64,000 nucleotides of DNA from JAJDXW01 sp965223775 (lineage in GTDB: Bacteria > Pseudomonadota > Gammaproteobacteria > HK1): NCBI GenBank assembly GCA_965223775.1, contig OZ245021.1, positions 1,984,001 through 2,048,000 on the forward strand, read 5' to 3'. This document shows, piece after piece, positions 33,624 to 40,722 of the stretch. Under the pieces are notes generated by a model, which saw nothing but the letters and a program-made list of their open reading frames with translations, was not told the origin of the DNA and searched no databases. Position 1 is the first letter of the stretch, and each line of letters opens with the position of its first letter. Made by a program: the position numbers and the translations under genes.

Positions 33624-34585
33624 CCGGGAGACTGCGGCCGGCCGGGTCCGCCCCCGAGACGTTGCCCGGGGACTAGGCTCCGGCCGTTCAGGAACTCCCG
33701 TGCTTTCATCGGCTGCTTCCCCGCGCGCTGAAGACGCAGTACCCGGAGCCGTCCCGCGCCGGCCTGGACCTCGATGCCGTCGGCCGCGGCCCGGAGCACG
33801 GTTCCCGGTTCGCAAGGGTGCAGGTCCGCGTCCGCGAGCGCTTCTGCCCGGAGAATGCGCAGCGGCTCCTCCCCGGCGAAGGTGAAGGCCACCGGCCAGG
33901 GATCGAATGCCCGCACCATGCGCTCGAGGTCCCGTGCATCGCGTGACCAGTCCATGCGCGCGTCGGCCTTGCGGATGCGCGGGGCGAGGGTCGCCTCCGA
34001 CTCCGCCTGGGGCCGCGGCGCGATCCGGCCTGCCGCGAGATCCGTCATCGCTTCTTCAAGCGCTTCCGCGCCGATTCGTGCGAGCCGACTGGTGAGCGAT
34101 CCCGCGGTGTCGTCCGGCCGTGCCCGGCACGCCCGGGCAAGCAGGATGGCGCCCGTATCGATCCCGGCGTCCATCTGCATGATGGTCGCCCCGGTCTCCA
34201 CGTCGCCGGCGAGCAGGGCATGCTGAACCGGGGCCGCGCCGCGCCAGCGTGGCAGGAGCGACGCATGGACGTTGATGCATCCGTCGGCCGGTATGGCGAG
34301 GACCTCGGGAGGCAGGATGATCCCGTAGGCGGCGGTGACGATGAGGTCCGGGCGCAGCGCCGCCAGACGCTCGCGCACCGCCGGCTCGCGCAGGCTCTCC
34401 GGTTGCACGACCGGGAGCCCGAGCTCGACCGCCGCGGCCTTCACCGCACTGGCGGCCATCCGCCGGCCGCGTCCGGCCGGTCGATCCGGACGGGTGAATA
34501 CCGCCGCTAGCCGGTGCGGGCCCGCCGCCAGCGCTCTCAGCGACGGGACCGCGAATTCCGGCGTGCCCGCGAATACGACGACCAC
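33620..34585 (-). CDS. fmt: Methionyl-tRNA formyltransferase
   Basis: Formylates the initiator Met-tRNA with 10-formyl-THF. The 321-residue protein has VVFAGTPEFAVPSL at the N-terminus, AAYGIILPPEVLAIP, the folate/catalytic region NVHASLLPRWRGAAPVQ and GDVETGATIMQMDAGIDTG, and the C-terminal tRNA-binding domain ending near LNGRSLVPGQRL. There is no ATG before the first strand; the GTG at 34585, 10 bp after the def stop, is the likely start, though no clear ribosome site is seen, so it may rely on coupling to def. The stop overlaps rsmB as GTGA. Confidence 0.94.
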   Translation of the reverse strand: MVVVFAGTPEFAVPSLRALAAGPHRLAAVFTRPDRPAGRGRRMAASAVKAAAVELGLPVVQPESLREPAVRERLAALRPDLIVTAAYGIILPPEVLAIPADGCINVHASLLPRWRGAAPVQHALLAGDVETGATIMQMDAGIDTGAILLARACRARPDDTAGSLTSRLARIGAEALEEAMTDLAAGRIAPRPQAESEATLAPRIRKADARMDWSRDARDLERMVRAFDPWPVAFTFAGEEPLRILRAEALADADLHPCEPGTVLRAAADGIEVQAGAGRLRVLRLQRAGKQPMKAREFLNGRSLVPGQRLGGGPGRPQSPG

Positions 34586-34595
34586 CGGCGGACGA

Positions 34596-35105
34596 TCAGG
34601 CGATGGCCTCGCGCTGCTGCTTGATCGCCCGTTTGCGGATCCGCTGCTGCTTGAGCCGCGACAGGTAGTCGACGAACAACCGGCCGTCGAGATGATCGAT
34701 CTCGTGCTGCAGGCACGCGGCAAGGGTTCCTTCGGCTTCGATCGACACCGCCCTTCCATCGCGGTCCAATGCTTCGACCCGAACCCGCGTGGGGCGTGAC
34801 ACGGTCTCGTACACCCCCGGCACGGAGAGGCACCCTTCCTCGAATTCGGCTTCCTCCTCGTGCGTTTGGGCGACGCGGGGATTGATGAGGGCCAGGGGCG
34901 CGTTCCGTTCCGGGGAGACGTCCACCACGATGACCCGCCGCGCGATGCCGGCCTGTACCGCGGCGAGGCCGATGCCGCGCGCCGAGTACATCGTCTCCAA
35001 CAGGTCGTCGGCGAGCTTCCGTACGGTGCCGTCCACCGTGTCGACCGGAGCGGCGACGTTGCGTAGCCGGGGATCGGGATGGTGGAGTATGTCGAGCACC
35101 GCCAT
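34596..35105 (-). CDS. def: Peptide deformylase
   Basis: Removes the N-formyl group from nascent proteins. The 169-residue protein contains the three type-I motifs: GIGLAAVQAG (standard GxGLAAxQ), EGCLSVPG, and the metal site QHEIDHLDG. The C-terminal basic tail RLKQQRIRKRAIKQQ is common in gammaproteobacterial Def. First gene of the def-fmt-rsmB-ntrYX-trkAH run. A TATAAT sits only 7 nt before the ATG with no ribosome site between, so the transcript may be leaderless. Confidence 0.95.
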   Translation of the reverse strand: MAVLDILHHPDPRLRNVAAPVDTVDGTVRKLADDLLETMYSARGIGLAAVQAGIARRVIVVDVSPERNAPLALINPRVAQTHEEEAEFEEGCLSVPGVYETVSRPTRVRVEALDRDGRAVSIEAEGTLAACLQHEIDHLDGRLFVDYLSRLKQQRIRKRAIKQQREAIA

Positions 35106-35112
35106 GGCCGCA

Positions 35113-35118
35113 ATTATA
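35113..35118 (-). promoter_or_regulatory. -10 box for def (possibly leaderless transcript)
   Basis: Minus-strand TATAAT (35118 to 35113) is a perfect -10 hexamer. Transcription would begin at or one base before the def ATG at 35105, and no Shine-Dalgarno sequence could fit. The -35 region falls in the terminal inverted repeat of the adjacent mobile-like element and has no good TTGACA match. Confidence 0.5.
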
Positions 35119-35131
35119 GCTCTCCTGAGGA

Positions 35132-35290
35132 CGCACGAAGCTCAGGTTGGGAGCACGGAATTCCCGGGATCGCCGCCTTCGAGGGACGGTGGGCCTCCCG
35201 GGAGCGCGGGCTTCCAGCCCGCATGGACCGCCCGCGGGTTCGAAACCCGCGCTCCCGGGAAACCGGCGGCCCCAACCTGAGCTTCGTGCG
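35132..35290. mobile_element. MITE-like non-coding element with 20-bp terminal inverted repeats
   Basis: Perfect 20-bp inverted repeats bound it (35132-35151, beginning CGCACGAAGCTCAGG, and 35271-35290). Inside, a 15-bp perfect stem (TCCCGGGAGCGCGGG at 35196-35210, partner 35246-35260) encloses two smaller hairpins, GCGGGCT-TCC-AGCCCGC (35206-35222) and GCGGGTT-CGA-AACCCGC (35234-35250). There is no open frame of its own and no transposase. It fills the divergent def/dprA gap, so it may carry or disturb their promoters. I saw no clear target-site duplication. Confidence 0.75.
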
Positions 35291-35423
35291 CAATCAGGAT
35301 CGCTCTTGCGGCCGTGGTGGACCTCTCGGACGTTCGGCCCGGGTGCGGGGGTGGATGTCGATCCCCGCCCGGTCTGGCGGTATGATCCGGGCCCCGGATG
35401 CCGCCAGGAGCAGAGGACGTCGC

Positions 35424-36524
35424 ATGGACGCGGAGCGCACGGACCGCGAACGGATCCTGCTCGCGCTGGCTCGAAGCGGCGCGACGGGCCGGGAGCGCAG
35501 GCGAAGGGCGATCCCGGCGCCGGGAACCGCACCGGGTTCGGCCGTTCCCGGTGGGCCGGATCTCGATCGGCGCCGTACGGACCGGGATCTCGAATGTCTC
35601 CACGCCCTCGGAGCGCACGTCATCGGGGCCGGAGACCCGGAGATGCCGCCGCGGCTGCGGGCGATCCCGGATGCCCCGGCGGTGCTGTTCCTTCGCGGCG
35701 ACCCCGGAGTGCTGTCCGCCCCCCAGATCGCGATCGTCGGAAGCCGCCGAGCAACCCCGGCCGGAGCCCGAATCGCCCGCCGGCTCGCGGGCGAGCTGAC
35801 CGCCCGCGGCCTCGTGGTCACCAGCGGTCTCGCGCAGGGCGTCGATGCCGAGGCGCATCGAGGGGCGCTCGATGCGGGCGGGAGGACCATTGCGATCCTC
35901 GGCAGCTCCCTGGACCGGGTCTATCCCGCCGGACACCGTTCCCTCGCGGCGCGCATCGCGGGCCAGGGAGCGCTGGTATCGGAGTTTCCCTTCGGCACCC
36001 GGCCCATGCCCTGGAACTTCCCGTGGCGCAACCGGATCATCAGCGGACTCTCGCTCGGGGTCCTGGTGGTGGAGGCGGCGGACCGCAGCGGATCCCTCAT
36101 TACCGCCCGCCTGGCCGGGGACCAGGGGCGCGAGGTGTTCGCGGTGCCGGGATCCATCCTCAATCCACTCGCGGCCGGCTGCCACCGGCTCCTGCGCGAC
36201 GGCGCCAAGCTGGTGGAGAGAGTGGAAGACATTCTCGAGGAGCTTCCCGCCGCCGAGCTGGCGGCGAGCCCATCCGGTGCCGCGGGCACGCGGTCGAACG
36301 GAGGAACCGGATCCGCACCGGGACTCGACCGGGAGGCGGCTCCCGCGCCCGGCACGGATGAGGCGGCGGTGCTCGATCACCTCGCCCACGAACCGGCCAG
36401 CGTCGAGACGCTCGCCCACCGGACCGGATTGACCCCCGAGCAGGTATATCCGATTCTGGTGGTCCTGGAGATCGGCGGATCCATCCGGATGGATCCCGCC
36501 GGCCGCTACATGCGGGTATGCTGA
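35424..36524 (+). CDS. dprA: DNA-processing protein DprA (Smf)
   Basis: A 366-residue protein that loads RecA on incoming single-stranded DNA during transformation. The Rossmann-like core has IAIVGSRRATPAG, VTSGLAQGVDAEAHRGAL, AILGSSLDRVYPAGH, SEFPFGTRPMPWNFPWRNRIISGLS (two parts), and a C-terminal winged-helix (LAHRTGLTPEQVYPILVVLEIGG). GAGGAC precedes the ATG at 35424. The N-terminal SAM-like region is short. Its end overlaps topA by 7 bp. The LysM gene that separates def from dprA in some relatives is absent. Confidence 0.93.
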   Translation: MDAERTDRERILLALARSGATGRERRRRAIPAPGTAPGSAVPGGPDLDRRRTDRDLECLHALGAHVIGAGDPEMPPRLRAIPDAPAVLFLRGDPGVLSAPQIAIVGSRRATPAGARIARRLAGELTARGLVVTSGLAQGVDAEAHRGALDAGGRTIAILGSSLDRVYPAGHRSLAARIAGQGALVSEFPFGTRPMPWNFPWRNRIISGLSLGVLVVEAADRSGSLITARLAGDQGREVFAVPGSILNPLAAGCHRLLRDGAKLVERVEDILEELPAAELAASPSGAAGTRSNGGTGSAPGLDREAAPAPGTDEAAVLDHLAHEPASVETLAHRTGLTPEQVYPILVVLEIGGSIRMDPAGRYMRVC

Positions 36525-39046
36525 GCACCCGCGCCGCTCACGAACCGGATGCCCGAATGGCCGCGACCCGTCCATCCACTCAACCCGCCGCCACCCGCGG
36601 ATCGAAGCGTACGCCGGGTGCGGGATCTCGTTCTCGAACCGGGCGCAAGGCTCCGGGCGACGGCTCGGCGCGGGGGTCCCCGCTCCTCATCGTCGAGTCT
36701 CCGGCGAAGGCCCGCACGATAGGAAAGTACCTGGACTCCGACTTCACGGTGCTCGCGTCCTACGGGCACGTTCGCGATCTCGTCCCCTCCACCGGAGCGG
36801 TCGAGCCCGACCGCGGCTTCGCCATGCACTTCGACCTGGTGCCGCGCGCGGAGGCCCATGTGGAGGCAATCGTGCGGGCGATGCGACGCGCGGGCGCGCT
36901 GTATCTCGCCACCGACCCCGACCGCGAGGGCGAGGCGATCTCGTGGCACGTCACGCAGCTCCTGTCGGAACGGGGCGTACTCGGGGACAAGCCCGTCTAT
37001 CGGGTGCAGTTCCACGAGATCACGCGCCGCGCGGTCCGCGAGGCGCTCGAGCACCCCGGAGAGATCCAGGCCAACCTGGTGAACTCCCAGCTTGCCCGCC
37101 GCGCGCTCGACTATCTCGTCGGGTTCAACCTGTCGCCGGTGCTCTGGTCGAAGATCCGCTCCAACCTCTCGGCCGGCCGGGTGCAGAGCCCGGCCCTGCG
37201 CCTCATTGCCGACCGGGAGTCCGAGATCGAGGCGTTCGAGACTCGCGAGTACTGGACGGTGCTCGCGGATGCGTCCGGGCCGCCGCCCTTCTCGGCCCGG
37301 CTCGTGCAGTATCGGGGCGAAAAGGTGGAACAGTTCACGTTCACCGACGAGGGGTCCGCGTTTGCCGTCCAGGCGACGCTCAAGCTGCATGCCTCCCGGG
37401 GCCTCGAGGTGCTGTCCGTCACCGCGAAGAAGCGCCGCCGGGCCCCGCCGGCTCCGTTCACCACCGCCACCCTGCAGCAGGAGGCTTCGAACCGCCTCGG
37501 CTTCAACGTGAGCCGCACCATGCGGGTCGCGCAGGATCTCTACGAAGGAGTCGGAGGGGAGGGGCTCATCACCTACATGCGCACCGACTCGGTGAACCTT
37601 GCGCCGGAAGCGGTGGCGGAGATCCGGGCGTTCCTGGCCGAAGCGTTCGGCCCGGACGCGGTGCCGGGGACGCCTCCCCGGCACCGGACGAGGACGCGCA
37701 ACGCGCAGGAAGCGCACGAGGCGATACGGCCCACCTCGCCGGGGCGTACTCCGGAATCGCTTCGCGGCGCGCTGTCCCGCGACCAGTTGCGCGTCTACGA
37801 ACTGGTCTGGCGGCGGGCGTTGGCAAGCCAGATGAAGCCGGCGGTGATGGACGATGTCACGGTGGACCTCGGGTGCGGCGAGGACGGCGTCTTTCGGGCG
37901 ACCGGCACCTCCGTGGCCTCGCCGGGCTATCTCGCCGTCTACGAGGACGCAGCGGCGGCGCAGCCCGTGCGGGCGGCAGACGCCTCGGCCGGCGAGGGAA
38001 AGGAGGGAGCGCCCGCCAGCGAGGGCAAGCCGTCCGCCCCGGTCCGGCTGCCGAAGCTCTCCAAGGGCCAGGTGGTCACCGTTTCCGACATCCGGGCCGA
38101 ACAGCACTTCACCCGGCCCCCGCCGCGGTACACCGAGGCCACGCTGGTCCGCGAGCTCGAGCGGTGCGGAATCGGACGCCCCTCGACCTACGCGGACATC
38201 ATTTCCAAGCTCCAGCACCGGGGCTACGTGGAGTTCGAAAAGCGCCGTTTCCATCCGACCGATGTCGGACGGGTGGTCAGCCGTTTCCTCACCGAGCACT
38301 TCAGCCGTTACGTCGACTACGGCTTCACTGCGAGCATGGAGGACGATCTCGATGCGATTTCCGAGGGCCGGAAGGCCTGGGTTCCGGTGCTCGACGAGTT
38401 CTGGCGCGACTTCGAAGCGCAGATCCGGCACAAGCAGGAGACCGTCACCCGGCAGCAGGTGACCCAGCAACTCATCGACGAGACCTGCCCCGAGTGCGGG
38501 CGGCCGCTCGCCATTCGCCTCGGCCGGAGCGGGAACTTCATCAGCTGCACCGGCTTCCCCGAGTGCCGGTACGCACGGAGCCTCCCCCGGGGCGACGAGG
38601 ACGAGGCGGATGCAGGAGCGGCCGGTGGCCGCGACGCGAAGGTGCTGGAAGGCCGCGAGTGCCCCAAGTGCGGGAGCCCGCTCGTCCTGAAGAGCGGACG
38701 CACCGGCAAGTTCGCCGGCTGCAGCCGCTATCCCGAGTGCCGGCACACCGAGCCGCTCGAGAAGCTGCGCGAGACGGACATTGCCTGCCCGGTGTGCCGC
38801 GACGGGACGTTGCGCGAGCGTCGTTCGCGCCGCGGCAAGGCGTTCTTCTCGTGCTCCACCTACCCCAAGTGCGACTACGCGACGTGGGACGAGCCGCTCG
38901 ACGAGCCCTGTCCTGGCTGCGGCTGGCCGATACGCACCCTCAAGCAGACCCGGCGGCGGGGGCCGGAGAAGGTGTGCCCGCAGCGCGAGTGCGGACATCG
39001 CGAGCCGGTCGCGGAACCCGCCGCGGCGCTTCCGGAGGCCGGCTGA
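36518..39046 (+). CDS. topA: DNA topoisomerase I
   Basis: An 842-residue type IA topoisomerase that relaxes negative supercoils. The TOPRIM domain starts LLIVESPAKARTIGKYL and has the acidic TDPDREGEAI; active-site Tyr353 lies in GLITYMRTDSVNL. The C-terminus holds four zinc-ribbon units (from about residue 657: CPECGRPL, CPKCGSPL, CPVCRDGT, CPGCGWPI), as in E. coli-type enzymes. The ATG at 36518 overlaps dprA; an alternative ATG at 36557 would drop 13 residues. An Ala/Arg/Ser-rich leader of about 50 residues precedes the domain. The smg gene that adjoins dprA in E. coli is missing. Confidence 0.95.
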   Translation: MLSTRAAHEPDARMAATRPSTQPAATRGSKRTPGAGSRSRTGRKAPGDGSARGSPLLIVESPAKARTIGKYLDSDFTVLASYGHVRDLVPSTGAVEPDRGFAMHFDLVPRAEAHVEAIVRAMRRAGALYLATDPDREGEAISWHVTQLLSERGVLGDKPVYRVQFHEITRRAVREALEHPGEIQANLVNSQLARRALDYLVGFNLSPVLWSKIRSNLSAGRVQSPALRLIADRESEIEAFETREYWTVLADASGPPPFSARLVQYRGEKVEQFTFTDEGSAFAVQATLKLHASRGLEVLSVTAKKRRRAPPAPFTTATLQQEASNRLGFNVSRTMRVAQDLYEGVGGEGLITYMRTDSVNLAPEAVAEIRAFLAEAFGPDAVPGTPPRHRTRTRNAQEAHEAIRPTSPGRTPESLRGALSRDQLRVYELVWRRALASQMKPAVMDDVTVDLGCGEDGVFRATGTSVASPGYLAVYEDAAAAQPVRAADASAGEGKEGAPASEGKPSAPVRLPKLSKGQVVTVSDIRAEQHFTRPPPRYTEATLVRELERCGIGRPSTYADIISKLQHRGYVEFEKRRFHPTDVGRVVSRFLTEHFSRYVDYGFTASMEDDLDAISEGRKAWVPVLDEFWRDFEAQIRHKQETVTRQQVTQQLIDETCPECGRPLAIRLGRSGNFISCTGFPECRYARSLPRGDEDEADAGAAGGRDAKVLEGRECPKCGSPLVLKSGRTGKFAGCSRYPECRHTEPLEKLRETDIACPVCRDGTLRERRSRRGKAFFSCSTYPKCDYATWDEPLDEPCPGCGWPIRTLKQTRRRGPEKVCPQRECGHREPVAEPAAALPEAG

Positions 39047-39075
39047 CCGCCGGGCGTTCAGTCGAGACCGGGACG

Positions 39076-39573
39076 ATGACCGCACGCTTCGTGGCCGTGC
39101 TGATGGGGTCGGGCTCCGATCTGCCCGTAATGCAGACCACGTTCGAGGTGTTCGATCGCCTCGGCGTCGTCTACGAAGCCCGGATCACGTCCGCCCACCG
39201 GACGCCGGACGCCACCCGCGCCTACGTCCATGACGCCGCGTCGCGCGGCTGCGCGGTCTTCATCGCGGCCGCCGGTCTCGCCGCCCACCTCGCGGGAGCG
39301 GTCGCGGCGGAGACCATTCGCCCCGTCATCGGGGTTCCGATTGACGCCGGTCCGCTGAAGGGGCTCGACGCGCTCCTTTCCACGGTTCAGATGCCGGCCG
39401 GCATTCCGGTCGCCACGGTGGCCATCGGCCGGGCGGGTGCACGCAACGCGGCCTGGCTGGCGGCCCAGATCCTGGCCGTGGACGATCCTCGCGTCGCGGA
39501 AGGGCTGCTCGAGGAGCGGGCCGCGGCGCGCGCGGCGGTAGCCGAGAACAACGTCAAGCTCGCCAATCGGTGA
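39076..39573 (+). CDS. purE: N5-carboxyaminoimidazole ribonucleotide mutase PurE (class I)
   Basis: Purine synthesis step converting N5-CAIR to CAIR. The 165-residue protein has VLMGSGSDLPVM, the catalytic-histidine ITSAHRTPD, AAAGLAAHLAG, PVIGVPI, and QMPAGIPVATVAIG, all in family order. purK, which commonly sits beside purE, is not in the window. It is 29 bp after topA and overlaps tsaC at its stop (GTGA), suggesting a topA-purE-tsaC transcription unit. Confidence 0.94.
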   Translation: MTARFVAVLMGSGSDLPVMQTTFEVFDRLGVVYEARITSAHRTPDATRAYVHDAASRGCAVFIAAAGLAAHLAGAVAAETIRPVIGVPIDAGPLKGLDALLSTVQMPAGIPVATVAIGRAGARNAAWLAAQILAVDDPRVAEGLLEERAAARAAVAENNVKLANR

Positions 39574-40139
39574 AGCTCGTCCGCGCGGTCGAGATCCTGC
39601 TCGCGGGAGGGGTCATCGCCTATCCGACGGAAGCGGTGTACGGGATCGGTTGCGACCCCCGGCGCGAGGCCGCGCTCGGCCGGATAGCGGCGATCAAGCG
39701 GCGCCGGCTCGCGAAGGGTTTCATCCTGATCGGGGCCGAGTGCGGACACCTCGAGCCGTTCGTACGGCGCGACTGGATGGGCTGGGTCGAGCAGCGGCTC
39801 GGCGGAGAGCCCCGGCCGTCGGACCCACCGGTGACGTGGCTCGTGCCGGCCCGGGCGCGGGTTCCGGCCGGGGTAACGGGCGGGTGGAGCGGCTCCGGCG
39901 CTCGCGTCGCAATTCGCGTCGCCGCCCACCCGATTGCCGCGGAGCTGTGCCGCGGGTTCGGCGGCGCCATCGTTTCGACGAGTGCCAACACCGCCGCCGC
40001 ACCGCCCGCCCGCTGCGCTCTCGACGTCCGGCTACGGCTCGGGAGGCAGCTCGACCTGGTGGTGCCCGGGCCGACCGGAGGGCATCTCCGACCGAGCGCA
40101 ATCCGGGATGCCGAGACTGGCCGGCTACTCCGGGAGTAA
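39570..40139 (+). CDS. tsaC: Threonylcarbamoyl-AMP synthase TsaC/YrdC
   Basis: Makes threonylcarbamoyl-AMP from Thr, bicarbonate and ATP for tRNA t6A37 formation. The 189-residue protein has the YrdC fold signatures GGVIAYPTEAVYGIGCDP at the N-terminus, IAAIKRRRLAKGFILI (KRP-like), and SGARVAIRVAAHP followed by IVSTSANTAAAPP. The length matches short TsaC rather than the longer Sua5. The GTG start overlaps the purE stop. The dprA-tsaC association recurs in gammaproteobacteria. Confidence 0.92.
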   Translation: MKLVRAVEILLAGGVIAYPTEAVYGIGCDPRREAALGRIAAIKRRRLAKGFILIGAECGHLEPFVRRDWMGWVEQRLGGEPRPSDPPVTWLVPARARVPAGVTGGWSGSGARVAIRVAAHPIAAELCRGFGGAIVSTSANTAAAPPARCALDVRLRLGRQLDLVVPGPTGGHLRPSAIRDAETGRLLRE

Positions 40140-40267
40140 GTGCTCGCGGCGTGCCGTTCGCCAGCTTTCGTCGTGCCCGCATTCGTGTGATACTCGGGCC
40201 GTTCATGGCTCGCCGGGCCCGGATTCCGGTGCCGGCATCCGGAGCGAAAAATTACAGGAGGACGTCA

Positions 40268-40720
40268 ATGGTTTCGATAAAAATCAACGGCATCCATCGC
40301 CGGTTTCACGGCGACCCGAATATGCCCCTGCTCTGGTACATACGCGATGAGCTGGGGCTGACGGGGACCAAGTTCGGGTGCGGCATGGCGCTTTGCGGTG
40401 CATGCACGATGCACGTGGACGGCGTCGCGGTGCGTGGCTGCGTTACGCCGGTCTCGTTCGCGGACGGAAAGGACCTGACCACCATCGAGGGTCTCGATCC
40501 CGAGGGCAATCACCCCGTGCAGCGGGCGTGGCGCGCGCACAATGTTCCGCAGTGCGGATACTGCCAGTCGGGACAGATCATGTCCGCGGCCTCCCTGCTC
40601 AACCGGAACCCGGACCCGAGCGACGATGAGATCGTCGCGGGAATGTCGGGCAACATCTGCCGCTGCGGCACCTATCAGCGAATCTTCGCCGCGGTCCGCA
40701 CCGCTGCGCAGGAGGTCTAG
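40268..40720 (+). CDS. Molybdenum hydroxylase 2Fe-2S subunit (isoquinoline 1-oxidoreductase alpha type)
   Basis: A 150-residue electron-transfer subunit with two 2Fe-2S clusters. The first uses C38, C43, C46 and C58 (GCGMALCGACT), the second C96, C99, C131 and C133 (CGYCQSGQ and CRCGTY). A strong AGGAGG site lies 6 bp before the ATG. The large subunit follows 2 bp later. Such IorA-type proteins feed electrons from substrate hydroxylation to a cytochrome. The moaA/moeB genes at the other end of the window provide part of the cofactor pathway. Confidence 0.93.
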   Translation: MVSIKINGIHRRFHGDPNMPLLWYIRDELGLTGTKFGCGMALCGACTMHVDGVAVRGCVTPVSFADGKDLTTIEGLDPEGNHPVQRAWRAHNVPQCGYCQSGQIMSAASLLNRNPDPSDDEIVAGMSGNICRCGTYQRIFAAVRTAAQEV

Positions 40721-40722
40721 CC

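Noticed and set aside
36506..39085. Minus-strand open frame covering topA
   Set aside because: Mirror of the conserved topA frame; no start signal or family match.
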